From Perilla frutescens (taxonomy: Eukaryota; Streptophyta; Magnoliopsida; Lamiales; Lamiaceae), in contig BRKX01000011.1 in NCBI GenBank assembly GCA_026008535.1, forward strand, positions 14,578,001 to 14,642,000: a stretch of 64,000 nt of DNA. The letters are read 5' to 3'. This document shows, in pieces, positions 34,365 through 46,109 of this stretch. The notes under the pieces are model-generated. The model saw nothing but the letters and a program-made list of their open reading frames with translations. It had not been told where the DNA came from and made no database searches. Numbering within the stretch: position 1 is the stretch's first letter; each line of letters starts with the position of its first letter. Made by a program: the position numbers and the translations under genes.

Positions 34365-34699
34365 TGATGTAATCCGGACAAATTGTACAGGATACAAGAA
34401 CGTGTGGAAGACTTCTAGGAACGAACACGTCAACTATGGAAGGACTCAATCATACTCTAATGCTCAATAAATAAAAAATAAACTGAAATAATAAGAATAA
34501 GACTCGAAACTAATATAAACGAAGAACTAGACCTAATTACAATATTTAGACGACGACACAAAAATAATACACAAATTCCAAATATGAAGGGCTGTTATGG
34601 GCGTGATTTATGGCTGGAAGGATGAGGTATTTGGGACGAGAGTGATGGTGAAGAAAGATTAGGAGTAGGTAGGGTATGATAGGATTTAGATGAACTTAG

Positions 34700-34704
34700 G
34701 GTTT
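34700..34704. repeat. Left target-site duplication GGTTT
   Basis: GGTTT precedes TGTAATACCCC at 34705 and is repeated at 37309-37313. The undamaged site can be read in the other LTR near 40569-40573. Confidence 0.95.
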
Positions 34705-37308
34705 TGTAATACCCCAAAATTCTATAACCTATCTTTAATTAGGAATATATATCTAATAGCTAGATCAAGTGTAATATCCAAAACTTTTTAGTACTAAAAA
34801 AAAAAATAGCCTATGCAAATCTTAAGGATAATCCAAGGAAGAAAAAAAAATCCTTGTAGGTCCCATTCATAGGTGAATTGTGCCCATTAAGTGTGTTAGA
34901 AATATCGTGAGACCATCTTATATTTTTATTCAGAACCCTATACACCTTTTCAGATAAAATTATATCCGAACTTTAATAATTATCCAAATATATATTAATT
35001 AAATATATATATAGTACTTACATAGGGGTAATCTATATATATGTATATAGTTGACACAATATAAAGATTAATAATGATACTAAGAATAATAAAGTAAAAT
35101 AATAATAAAATTTTAAGGTATTAGATGTAGCTTTATAAAATGAGAAGTTTGGGAAATTGACTTTTATCCTTAATCAATTAAGTCACGCCTTAGATTTAAA
35201 AATGAGTCTTATTAGTTGAACTTCAATTTTTAAGAATATATAGATTTTGTTGTAGTAATTCCGTTCAAATATCTTTCATTATATGCAAATTTTGATTTTT
35301 TATATATGTACACATATGCATAAAATATATATAAAAAAATATATAAAAAAATAATAATGTCTAATTAATCAACATATTCTCCCACACGTGTTCTAAAGTG
35401 GGATTGATTAGTGGCTATGATGTGTCAAAATGTGGGTTTGGTAAAATGATGACTCATGTCCTTAAATATAATATATATATATATATACATAAATTCTAAT
35501 TATCTAAACACAAGGGCCGATCAAGAAGAAAAAAATTAATTATTGAAGGTAAATTTTATTTGGATATTATTTTTCTTGATCTTTGATCATGTATCAAATT
35601 ATTATAGTTTATGATTTTGTTAATGCAAGAATTACGTATTTAATTTTGACAATCAAATTAGAAAGAATTAAATACGCAACAAGTTTAGAAGTTTATAAAA
35701 AAATTAAATTAGAATTTACATTAGACTAAAACTAGGCTCATAATACAGAATTAGAACATTAAAATTTATATAGAAAAAGTATACGCAAAAGGGAGAAAGT
35801 GAAAATCAATAAAATAAACTTATTCCAATTAATCCCTCATCATGGAAAATTGTGTACTTATATATATGTATATGTATCTATATATATCCTTTATTACCAA
35901 TATTGTTAATGTTGTATGACAATTTTAAATTCAAATTGTGAGATGAATACTCTAGCTTTATCTGTGGATATAATATCTGAGTTAGTATTAATGGGGTTTC
36001 ATTTTAATGTTAATAATTTAATATAAATAGATTTTGGATTGATAGATTTGAATTTATTAGCCTTCATGATTTTTATTCTTATTATTTAAATTTTTATATA
36101 TTGGAACTATTAAATAGATGTTATAATTTCAAAAATATTGAAATAAGGAATCTTAAATTCTTCTAGAATACAATATATAGGTTGATTTCATAATTTGTAA
36201 AGGTATAAGATTATCGTAATGTTCTTATGTTATACTTATTTTAGTCATGGCAATGGATTTAGTTATGTATTATAATAATAATTAGTTTGAATTAAAGCTT
36301 ATGTTTGTGAAGCAATTATTATTTAAAATGTGTTAATGAATAATTGGATTCAGCAAATAAATATTAAAAGGAAAGCTTAGGGATTGGGTTTTAGTGGCGG
36401 CCATTTAGTTAAACTAAGTAGAGACTGATTATTGTAAGCCCAGAAGAAGTAACAAGAATCGAGAAGAATCAATTCAGAATTTGAAAGCTTATATTGTATC
36501 CAGGTGGGTTATACTATATCTTTGTAAATTGTATCTTTCGAGTTATTAAGCTCTGCTTTGCTAAAATTGCATATGTGACTATCTGTGTTAAAAATTTACG
36601 TGCTACTGTATGTTGTCGGAGTCTCATAAACCAGCGCTGTGTCACTGTGAGTAGCTACAGTATACATGCATTGTTTGTCCTGCCCTACTCCTTGTCGGTG
36701 AGACTAAAATGAAACACTTATTGGTTATACTCATTGAGTATACTATGGCCATACTCAACTTTATGCGCTGGTGATGTAGTTCGGGTTGCGGGCAGTGACG
36801 GGTTATACTCTTAAGCGCTTCACGATAAAATGTTTTGGTGAACTTAGGGTGCTTTCAATTTTAAAAACCTCCTAAGCTTCACTACCTGCATGAACACAGA
36901 TAGATTACTTTAACAAATTGATTTGCATAACTTGAATTGTAAAAACTTGCCCACTGAGTGCACTAGTACTCAGCCCAAATCTTTTCAAATATTTTTCAGG
37001 TAGTAGGTTGGCGCGTGGATGTGACGATGCTGAGAGATGGGATTATGTTATTTACATATTTTCTATTGTCCCTTTTTATTAAGTATTCTGTTAATAATGG
37101 AGCTTCCACACTTGTTATATTCTTTTTGTTAAAACATTAAGAATCTCAATCTTGGTGTTTGGATCAGTATATGTATTAAAAAGTATATTTGGATATTTTG
37201 AGTCTTCTGTTGAGATTTTGTTACTTACATTACCCCATTCTTTCCCGCTTCTTAATTCCAACCCCCGTGGCGTCCATTTCCACGGTCTTTCGGGATCGGG
37301 GCGCTACA
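34705..37308 (+). mobile_element. Solo LTR related to the LARD-like element, with 1.7 kb extra
   Basis: 2604 bp, TGTAATACCCCAAAA...GGCGCTACA, with duplication GGTTT. The right part, from about 36505, matches the LARD LTR (GGTTATACTATA..TCTTTGTAAATTG onward). Between the first about 30 bases and 36500, however, it holds about 1.7 kb of AT-rich sequence not present in the 1.48-kb LTRs. A second TGTAATATCC-like start lies at about 34772. No gene is recognised in the extra part. Confidence 0.88.
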
Positions 37309-37981
37309 GGTTTAGATGGAATTTATCGAATATAACTTAAATTGCACTCGAACGCTTGACGAACAGCTCACAATCGGTCTTGGAATGTTGGGGGATGTTA
37401 CGAACATTGATGTGAAGGTCGAGGACGTCGATGATGGATGTCGAAGGTGGTAGTATTGTGATTTGTAACCTGATTAATCCCCGGCGTATCTTGTACGATG
37501 AAAATGAATCTCAAAGTCACTCCTCGGTAGCGAGTTCACCCTAATTTCTCATGTGAATTAGAACGTTCCCTTAGAATTAAGACTCAAAGTTTGCTAGGCT
37601 TCAAGAATGAGTATTTTTGAGAAAATAATCAAAAGCTTTAAACGGGTGAGACACAAATTGAATGTAAAGGGAAATTTAATCAATAATGTCTAAAATATCA
37701 ATGTAACATGGTTCCCTATTTACAAGACTAAGGGGGACGAAATTTTAGTCTAAAAAGGCCTAAAAAACTGATCTGAAAAGGATCTCTAACTATACTAGAA
37801 AATTCCCTAAACTAGAATTTTATTCAAGGTAGAAAATTGCCTTAAATACAATTCTAGTCAAACCTATTCAATAATGAACGAAAATTAACATAAAATTAAA
37901 TAAAATCTGATCTAAACTATAGTCTAACATAATTAAATAAATACTATAGTCTAAATAAAATTCAATCCCTTAATTAAATAA

Positions 37982-38431
37982 CTAAGGGGGACGAAAACTT
38001 CCATGCAAGTCATGCACGTCCAAAACGCCTCCAACGTGCATGTTTGTGATTTGGACTCTCTTGATCATCATATATTGTTCTTCAAATCTTGATCTCCAAT
38101 CTTTAATTATTAACAAAGTAAAAATCTTGGAACCATTTAATGACAGCTCTTCATTTGACTCTTTGATGCTTATCGTGCCTTCATCATTCCCCTCCTCTTG
38201 AAAAGAATTCATCCACGAATTCGAAGAATCTCTGGGATCAAAGACTATGATGAACAGAACATCAATCTCTTTTTGCACAAGTTGCAACTTCATGGGATGC
38301 ATGGACATAGGAACCACGAATAAGTCTGGTGAAACACCAATATCATGTGGGACATCTTTGGCAACCTGTAAGATTAAAACATGAAAAGAACATGGTTGAC
38401 AAAAAATGTTAGAAATTAATGGATCCGCCAT
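37982..38431 (-). pseudogene. Gag-only element: frame crossing the PPT into the LTR
   Basis: 149 codons following the gag frame. At the PPT it reads DSSNSWMNSFQEEGNDEGTI, which matches the end of the CRM-like integrases (DLRINLFQEEGND). The last few dozen pol codons therefore survive here although the rest of pol is gone. This supports origin by internal deletion of a full CRM-like element. Confidence 0.7.
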
Positions 38432-39488
38432 GTGCTTTTTTGCAAAGGGTCCACTTGTATGACATTCGCTCCCAAAATAATGTCATCATCCTTTTGTGAA
38501 CATGGTTGTAACTCCAACATGTTTTCAACTACTTCAGCTTCCTCATCTGTATCATGGATATCCAAATTCACAACTTGTAGTTGTTCCTCCATACAATCTT
38601 TAGGATCGGTTATCTCCATGGACGAAACTTTCAAATTGCAATCTTCTAGAACTAACTCCTCCAAAAGTGTCTTCTCCACATTCGTTGTTACTATCATGTC
38701 TACTTCTGGCTTAGTTTCTTCAACTATCTCATCTTCTAAGCACATAGAAACAGATGGCAACTCATTAATAGATGCTTCAACAATGTTTAAAATTGGTACC
38801 TTGGAAGTAGAATCTTCATTGGTGGCAACGGACTCAGTTGGTAACTTTTCGTTGGTCTTCACTTGAATCACTTCCTTGGATCTCGTCTCTAGCTCCTTTA
38901 TCCACTTTTCTATCTGAATGGCATATTCCACCATATCCTCCAACTCGTCGAAGTGATACACTGCTACTTTTTCACGAATTGCCCTTCGTAGACCAGCTAG
39001 AAATCTATCCATGGTATCTTCTAGATATTCTTCTACATCAGCTCGTCTCATAGCTTCAATTATTTGGTTGTAGTAGGCATCTACACTACGGCCTCCTTAC
39101 CTAAACTTGTATAGCTTTTTTTCTAACTCCCATTGGTAGTGGTCTAGAATGAAGCGTTTCTGTATCTCATCTTTCAGCTCTCGCCACGAATTAATGGGTG
39201 GGAGGTGGTCTTGGCGGCACCTGTTTGATGGAATCGCCACCATGTTGCTGCATAGCCTCTAAACTTCAACGAAATTAGCTGTACTTTCTTTGGTTCGGGG
39301 AAGTCATAGCACTCAAAGATTTTGTTCACTTTTTGTTCCCAATCTAGGTAAGCATCAGGATCGTGTAGACCTTCGAACTCGGTGATGATCATTTTGTTGT
39401 TGGTGTAGAGATGGCGAGAATTTGGTGTATATGGTGTACGGGTGTACGGAGTATGAGTGGTGTATGGTGTATGAATCGGATGGTGCAT
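38416..39488 (-). pseudogene. gag: Gag of the gag-only gypsy element
   Basis: Two frames separated by a break at about 39055-39170. The upstream frame (39488-39174) carries the capsid core LDWEQKVNKIFECYDFPEPKK followed by LISLKFRGYAATWW. The downstream frame (39051-38416, 211 aa) continues with RFLAGLRRAIREKVAVYHF and MVEYAIQIEKWI, then an acidic tail with many Glu/Asp/Val. No CCHC knuckle and no protease active site follow. The upstream frame is preceded by a His/Thr/Tyr/Pro tetrapeptide-like repeat (PYTTHTPYTRTPYT) coded by a GTGTATG repeat at 39415-39530. The product would be a capsid without an RNA-binding knuckle. Confidence 0.83.
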
Positions 39489-39539
39489 GGGTGTATGGGT
39501 GTATGGTCCGGATGGTGTATATGGGTGTAGAGAAGTGGT

Positions 39540-40200
39540 GTAGGTGAACTAGGGCAGATTTTTGAACCCTTTAAGTGTGATGGACGAAAATTATGGGTGT
39601 GGGTGAATATATGGAAGATTTGAAAGGATTGGAATGGAAGAAATCAAGATAAGGAAAGAATTAGATGTATTTTTGAAGTTCCCAAATAGAATAGGAATCC
39701 AAAAATAAATCCTAAGGAAAGAAATAGAAAAGAAAAGGAAACAAGAAACTAAGAAGGAAAGAAAGGAATTTGGATGTGTGTACCACTAGTGTGATACGAT
39801 CTAAATACCTTAATTAGACTAGACCCTAGATGGGAAGGACCAAAAATAAATTATAACTCAAAAGGAAATTACCAACTAAAGAACTATACTATAAGGAAAG
39901 TTCCAAAAATAAAACAAGACTCTCAAGGTAATTACCAACTATGGATTAGTATTAGAAGGAAATTACCAAAAATAAAAATAGAACTCAAAAGGAAACACAA
40001 TGAATTTGAATTTTCATTTTTTTTATCGGACTGTTTTTTGGATCAACTCCTTTTTTTTAGATTATGATCCTTTTTTTCACGTTTTTTTGTTTTTTTTCGG
40101 ATTTTTTTATATCCGAATTTTTTTCAATGAACAACTAAACTATTACAACTCAATTGACATGTACGAAAGACACGTAAGAAAATAAAAGACACGCAGGATT
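39540..40200 (-). other. 5' untranslated region of the gag-only element
   Basis: AT-rich interior between the PBS and gag with long T/A runs at 40016-40130. No frame is supported. Confidence 0.7.
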
Positions 40201-40226
40201 GAACCACGACTAGCTATGCTGACGTG

Positions 40227-40238
40227 GCTCTGATGCCA
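40227..40238 (-). other. Primer-binding site TGGCATCAGAGC
   Basis: On the minus strand, a few bases inside the 5' LTR. One mismatch from the tRNA-Met site TGGTATCAGAGC. Confidence 0.85.
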
Positions 40239-40244
40239 AATTTA

Positions 40245-41460
40245 TGATGTAACCTGGACAAATTGTACAGGATACGAGAACACGCAGAAGACTTCTAGAA
40301 ATGAACACGTCAACTATGGAAGGACTCAATCATACTCAAATGTTCAATAAACCGAAAATAAACTGAAATAATAAGAATAAGACTCGAAACTAATATAAAC
40401 GAAGAACTAGACCTAATTACGATATCTAGACGACGACACAAAAACAATACGCAAAATCCAAATATGAAGGGCTGTTATGGGCGTGATTTATGGCTGGAAT
40501 GATGAGGTATTTGGGACGAGAGTGATGGTGAAGAAAGGCTAGGAGTAGGTAGGGTATGATAGGATTTAGATGAACTTGAGGTTTGGATAGAATTTGTCGA
40601 ATAGAACATGAATTGGACCCGAACGCTTGATGAACAGCTCACGATCGGTCTTGGAATGTTGGAGGATGTTACGGACGTTGATGTGAAGGTGGAAGACATC
40701 GATGATGGATGTCAAAGGTGGTAGTGTTCTGATTTGTAACCTGATTAATCCCCTGCGTATCTTGTACGATGAAAATGAATCTCAAAGTCACTCATCGGTA
40801 GCGAGTTCACCCTAATTCCTCATGTGAATTAGAATGTTCCCTTGGAATTAAGAATCAAAGTTTGTTTGGCTTCAGGAATGAGTATTTTCGAGAAAATAAT
40901 CAAAAGCTTTAAACGGGTGAGACACAAATTGAATGCAAAGGCAAATTTAATCAATACTGTCTAAAATATCAATGTAAAATGGTTCCCCTATTTATAAGAC
41001 TAAGGGGGGGACAAAATTTTAGTCTAAAAAGGCCTAAAAAACTGAGCCAAAAAGGATCTCTAGCTATTCTAGGAAATTCCCTAAACTAGAATTATATTCA
41101 AGGTAGAAAATTGCCTTAAATACAATTCTAGTCAAACCCATTCAATAATGAACGAAAATTAACATAAAAATTAAATAAAATCTGATCTAAACTATAGTCT
41201 AACATAATTAAATAAATACTATAGTCTAAATAAAATTCAATCCCTTAATTAAATAACTAAGGGGGACGAAAACATCCTTGCAAGCCATGCACATCCAAAC
41301 GCCTCCAACATGCATGTTTGTGACTTGAACTCTCTTGATCATCATGTATTGTTCTTCAAATTTTGATCTCCAATCTTGAATTGTTAATAAAGTGACAATC
41401 TTGAAACCCTTTAATGGCGGCTCTTCATTTGACTCTTTGATGCTTATCGTGCCTTCATCA
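40245..41460 (-). repeat. 5' LTR of the gag-only element with TATA box
   Basis: 1216 bp. TATAAATA lies on the minus strand at 40989-40996, the likely core promoter. Confidence 0.93.
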
Positions 41461-41846
41461 CCTACGCAAATAGTTGTAGGATCAAATTGGACATTTGCCC
41501 CTTACACACACACACACACAGTAAAATCTCTATAAATTAATAACCTTGGAACCATGAAATTTTATTAATTTAGAGAGATATTAATATATCGATAAATTAA
41601 TATTTTATTGATTAAAAAGAGAGACTTTTTAAATTCAGCAAATTTAGTACATATGTACTGAAAATAAATGAATTCATATATGTTTCAGTGATTATATTCA
41701 TGCATCAACCAATTCTTTGTAACTAATTAAATATATTCATGTATAATATCAATTCATTATATACAATTAACTATTATATTCATGGACACATGTATCAATT
41801 CATTGGAATTACTTAAATATACATGTTTAAGTAATTCAATACCGTT

Positions 41847-41851
41847 GGAAC
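41847..41851. repeat. Left target-site duplication GGAAC
   Basis: GGAAC precedes TGTTGGGG at 41852 and is repeated at 43319-43323. Confidence 0.95.
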
Positions 41852-43318
41852 TGTTGGGGTTTTCTCGAATTGTACCCCACAGGATCTATTTGGATGCCAT
41901 TAATTCTAACTCATGTAAATCATAATTTTATGTGTGACATTAATTATCCTATATTGAATTAACATGCAAGTTTCAATTTCGAATCTATTGCAACGGAATA
42001 AAATAGAATCTATCGAAACCGGTACTTACAAACTTTGTCGGGTTGCTCACGGGATTAAAGATCTAATCTCGTTGTTGATGGAGAACACATGATTATGGTG
42101 AATCTTCATGGTGTTCAAAACACACAGCTCCAATATTCTACTTCTTCGTCTTCTGTTGTATTCCCAGACCTTGTTTAGATGCAGGGTGGGCTGCAGACTA
42201 CTAAACGATGGTGGAAACTCTAGGAATTAAGAGAGCACTTAGAGGGGCTGTATTAGAGTGTATTTTTTCTTATTAATTTCGTGGCCCCCCTCCCTTATTA
42301 TAGGGGAGGGGACGAAAATTAACTCTCCAAACCCTATTGGGCTTGGGCTTCCAACTCTTGTTCCATTCCCAGTCCACTAAGGTCATATTGGGCTACAACA
42401 GGGATCTAGAAGAATATTAAATTGGCCTACTAATTTATTTAATTTCTAATATCCAATAAACTTAGGATATAATTAAATAAATTAAGTATTATTTTTATTC
42501 CACTAAAGAAATAATATTGACCTACCAATTTAATACATATTTCCGAATATGCTTTCTTCTTTAGTTCAGTCATTACCCATGTTTAAGATATAATGTCCAT
42601 TAATTAATTATATAAGCTTCTAACAACTATAATTAATTAATATCTTGTCCTTGAGTAGTACCGCACGACTTCCGTTTATCATGATAAGAATAAATTAATA
42701 TTCTGCCTGCAGGGCTTCCCATGATCCTTGTGCTTCCTCAAGGGGACACCATTAACCTGGCGCACCAGGACACGGTACCCCTACATATTGCACGACCTAT
42801 CATATGTGTAAATGTTACAACCCAAGATATCGAGATTATTGATTCTATGAAAGAATTTCACCCTTTGATAAATCAAAGCTGCAAACACTACACATATATA
42901 TCCGCCAACATATAGGGGTTAAGAACCCGAACTCTGTGGATTCTTATTCTCTCATTTAAGGTCAGAACAGAGAATAGAATCCTAAGTGGATCCTCCTCAA
43001 TACACTTGCCCGTGTACTAGAATAATCAGTTAGTTAAGATAAACTAACTATCAGATTATTCTACGGTGTACCGATGGTGGGTTCAGGACCATCTAAGTCG
43101 TGAGCCTTTTAATACATTACAAGAAATCCGATGATATGATCTCTACCATGTGTTGACCCACACCATATCATCTACAATGCAAGTATATGGAACCATGCAT
43201 ATAAATATATAACAATAAATATATACACAAATAGTGAATGCAATTATTATTCAATCTATATTATCTTAATATTGTTTATTGTATACAAAGACAAGCTTTC
43301 CAGTATACAAAACCAACA
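41852..43318 (-). mobile_element. Solo LTR, family S2, reverse copy in the pogo element
   Basis: 1467 bp, TGTTGGGGTTTTC...AAAACCAACA, with duplication GGAAC. It is the reverse complement of the 30986-32384 LTR over most of its length (for example GGTGCGCCAGG and AACCCGAACTCTGT-type blocks). TATAATAA on the minus strand at 42295-42302 corresponds to the TATA of the other copy. Confidence 0.93.
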
Positions 43319-43517
43319 GGAACCAGTCACGAGAAATGAGGCTTTGAGAGCGACAATAACTTTTCACAATTTTTTGTTGCAGTTAGAGAACTCGACATCG
43401 GAACTCTTGGCTGCAATTAAAAAAGTTAGGGATGAAATCCAATTAAATTTAAATTTTAAGAAAAAACAAGTAACAATGAATTCATATTTTAGCAAATTAA
43501 TAATTGTAATATTAATT
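43319..43517 (+). pseudogene. pogo-like transposase C-terminal tail with PIP-box
   Basis: Frame reading EPVTRNEALRATITFHNFLL, then ELLAAIKKVRDEI and FKKKQVTMNSYF. This is the end of plant pogo/Tigger (CENP-B-like) transposases, which I recall as PVSRNEAL...RDEI...QKTI.SYF. QVTMNSYF at 43467-43490 fits the PCNA-interaction consensus Qxx[ILM]xx[FY][FY] exactly; Drosophila Pogo is known to bind PCNA. The N-terminal helix-turn-helix domains and catalytic DDD core are absent, so this is a stub. The annotated start lies at the junction with the solo LTR; the true upstream exon is lost. Confidence 0.75.
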
Positions 43518-43695
43518 TAGAGTTTTAATGCGACCTAATATTTATAAAGGGATTTTCCAAAAAATTATTATCTTATTATCTTATCGAATTTGATGATTTT
43601 TTACAAAGGCCCACGTCAGGACCGGGAGATTTTATTATTTTAGAGAGTTTATTAATTTGTAGAGTATTAATTTATAGAGGTTTTATTATATATAT

Positions 43696-44696
43696 GGATA
43701 AGGTCCAATTTGGTCCTACAACTATACCCGAAATCTTAGTTTGGTCCTGAACCAAAATTTTGGTCCAAATCAATCCCTTAACTTTTTAAAATGTATTATT
43801 TTAATCTCTGAACTATTTCCGTTAACGTCCGTCACTAACGGTGTTAATTTTAGAGAAAAAGTCCAAATTGGTCCAACAACAATACTCGAAATCTCAGTTT
43901 AATCCCTATATAAAATTTTAACCCAAATATTAATTGTTTAATGTGGAATATTTTAGTCTCGTTTTCACTTTATTAATAATTTTATTATTTGACTATTCTT
44001 CTTCATTTTTTATTAATTAATAAAGTCTATGAAAAAAATTGAAGAACGTCTCAAGATATTCAAATGATTGTGAATGATATTTATAATTAGTAAATGTATA
44101 TGATTCTCTCCAATGTGTCAATATAATTAATGATATTATAATGAATATAATATTTATCAATAAACTTATCTGGAATTGATATACGATCGAAACAATATAA
44201 ACTGACTAGTTTTCTTCTTGTAATAATCATGAAATAATAATATTACGTTCATTTTTTTATCTTGGCTTATAATTATATATCATCAGAATTCCATTATGTA
44301 GATTAGATGGTTCCACAATTTAGTATCAGTTTCTAAAAATATTAAATTTTGACTGAGACTATTGAAAAATACGCCCAAACTTTCAGATACATAAATTGTA
44401 TATGTGGCTTGATATTGGTCTCGAATTAATCTAATTAGGGTTTGAGAAAAGAGAGGGTCCAATTTGAGCAAAAATTTTATTTCGGGACTAAATTGAGATT
44501 TCGGGTATAGTTGTAGTACCAACTTAGACTTTTTTCTCCTTAATTTAACGCCGTTACTGACGGGCGCTAACATAAATTAGTTTATGGATTAACATGATGC
44601 CTTTTAAAAAGTTGAGGGATTAATTTGGACCACAATTTTGTTTTACAACCAAATTGAGATTTCGTGTATAATTATAGGACCAAATTGGACCTGATC

Positions 44697-44698
<2 letters not shown>
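43696..44698. mobile_element. Second long-TIR DNA element (Mutator-like MITE)
   Basis: Left GGATAAGGTCCAATTTGG (43696) against the complement of CCAAATTGGACCTGATCCC (ending 44698). Further inner inverted blocks include AAATC(T)CAGTT-type words and GTTAACG/CGTTACTGACGG. There is no transposase. The flanks are (TA)n, so the duplication cannot be told from the microsatellite. It is related in sequence style to 33429-41501, but the inner parts differ. Confidence 0.72.
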
Positions 44699-44732
<34 letters not shown>

Positions 44733-45330
44733 TGTATACATGTGTAATTGTGTGAAATAGATGTATAAAAATGATTAAATAGATTAAAAAATAAAGTCTA
44801 TTTTCAGAGATACAAACCTTAATAGTTATCATAATCATTTAAAGAAACAAATAACTTACTATCATTTTGAAGAAATTAATAAGCATGATATAGTGGCGCA
44901 AAATAAGTTAATTTAGCACATGTGGTTTGAAATGTATAAGAAAATTTTGCACCAAAAAATTTAATCTAATTATCCAATATATAAAAATAACACAAAATCC
45001 AATAGACATAGCTGTGTAACGCATGAACTTTTTTTTTATGCGATTGTGATTTAAATTGGTCTCTATATTTTTATATGTTGGTCTGTACATTTTTATATGT
45101 TGATTAATTAGAAGTGGATATTTATAATATTTAAATAGAAAACAAAAATACTAAATTTTGCTTTAATACATGAACATTAAAATTTACACAAAAATGCTAT
45201 GATTGCACATAAAATATATTTGACCACAAACTTTCCCACTTGATCGATCATAATATAACTTAGGATAAATTACATTTTGATATCCGACCTTTCAACATTT
45301 TAAAAAAAATGTCCCGACCTTGAAGAAAGA
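44699..45330. repeat. Dispersed repeat R, copy 1, right part with a Mutator-like TIR
   Basis: Matches 46990-47575 nearly throughout (AATGTATACATGTGTAA, ATAGATTAAAAAATAAAGTC, TAGTGGCGCAAAATAAGTT). At 45254-45262 it has TATAACTTA followed by GGATAAATTACATTTTGATA, the start of the TIR element that is complete in copy 2. Confidence 0.82.
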
Positions 45331-46100
45331 TAAGACGACCAATTTAATTTTCTTTTTTTGGAAGGGACAAGTAGAAGCAGGTGAGAATTCATGAAAATAT
45401 GATTGAAACAATATTTTTTCTTCATGAAAAAGGGGAAAATAAATAAAATCTTGAAGACTCAACTGTAAAAATGAAGATGGAAAGTGGTAGGATTGAAGAA
45501 ATAATGGTTTTTTTCATGCGTGATCAGTGATTCGTCATTGATTATGTTTCTTATTGGTGGAGAGAGAGATGGATGAGATATTTCATATTTTTATTTATTA
45601 AGAAAATATGCATCATTTTTTTTTGGTCCTTCAAATTTTTGGGCCATGTGTAATTGATCCCTTCGAACATGCTCTTAGCCTACCTTGATTACATATATAT
45701 GATAAAATGTGTATATCATTTTTATTAAAATTCCAATTAAAGTAATCAACCAAAGTTTAAGTTTGACTGTTAAATGTATCAAATAATTATGGATATAATG
45801 TGTATATACATTGTAATATATTGGGGTTATGGTCTCAAACAACTGTCGTCGGTATTCCTTCTACATAAAATAGAAATAAAGGTGACATCATTCGTTTGGA
45901 AGATCCATAGAATCTCAACTCCAAATTCAACAATAAATATCTAAATATTTATTGTCAGTCACGTTCGATTTTGGCTAGTCTTCTCATTTCCTTTATTTTT
46001 GGATCTTTTTATTAATGAATATCTGATTTACTTATTTATCTATATCTTTTTATTATTTGCGTATTGTACTAAATAAAATGAAAGAAAATAAGGAGATAAA
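45331..46100. other. AT-rich stretch without recognised features
   Basis: No frame, repeat end or RNA gene that I can support. It may be leftover target sequence or unrecognised old repeat. Confidence 0.5.
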
Positions 46101-46109
46101 TCCCCATGT

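Larger units (their letters stand above)
34365..38186 (-). repeat. 3' LTR of the gag-only element, split by a solo LTR
   Basis: 34365-34704 joined to 37314-38186. It matches 40245-41460 closely, including GACGACACAAAA and ATGAAGGGCTGTTATGGGCG. Its TATA-equivalent near 37717 reads TATTTACA on the plus strand, so it is damaged relative to the intact 5' LTR box. Confidence 0.92.
34365..41460 (-). mobile_element. Gag-only gypsy retrotransposon (TR-GAG-like), both LTRs
   Basis: A minus-strand element with duplication CCTAC. The 5' LTR is 40245-41460 (1216 bp). The 3' LTR is 34365-38186, which is 1213 bp once the nested solo LTR and one GGTTT copy are removed. LTR ends are TGATGAAGGCACG...TTACATCA in element sense. 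The interior (38187-40244, 2058 bp) has a PBS, a broken gag and a PPT (AAGAGGAGGGGAA) but no protease, RT, RNase H or integrase. The ends and PPT match the CRM-like elements of this window, which could have supplied enzymes. This is the layout I recall as TR-GAG. Confidence 0.92.
33429..41501. mobile_element. Long-TIR DNA transposon (Mutator-like MITE), holding nested elements
   Basis: The ends are about 190-bp inverted repeats: left GGGTAAAGGTCCAATTTG (33429) against the complement of CAAATTGGACATTTGCCCC (ending 41501). Shared inner blocks include TCCTACAACTATTTGCG and TTTATCTTTTTGGTC. Without its nested element (34365-41465) it is under 1 kb and has no transposase. Flanks are TTATATATA and TTACACACA, a possible 9-bp duplication inside a TA/CA microsatellite. 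The 9-bp size suggests Mutator; the assignment is inferred. Confidence 0.75.
41519..43688 (+). mobile_element. pogo/Emigrant-like (Tc1-mariner superfamily) deletion derivative
   Basis: The left end CAGTAAAATCTCTATAAATT (41519) and right end TATTAATTTATAGAGGTTTTA (about 43669-43688) are inverted repeats. They match what I recall of the Emigrant/Lemi1 end CAGTAAAACCTCTATAAATT. Without the nested solo LTR (41852-43318) it is only about 700 bp. It keeps a C-terminal transposase stub but no DDE core or DNA-binding domain. It lies next to CA/TA microsatellite sequence, consistent with TA target choice. Confidence 0.78.

Noticed and set aside
37152..37340. 62-codon frame at a solo LTR edge
   Set aside because: It crosses the exact right edge of the solo LTR (37308) into the host LTR, so it cannot be a natural gene.
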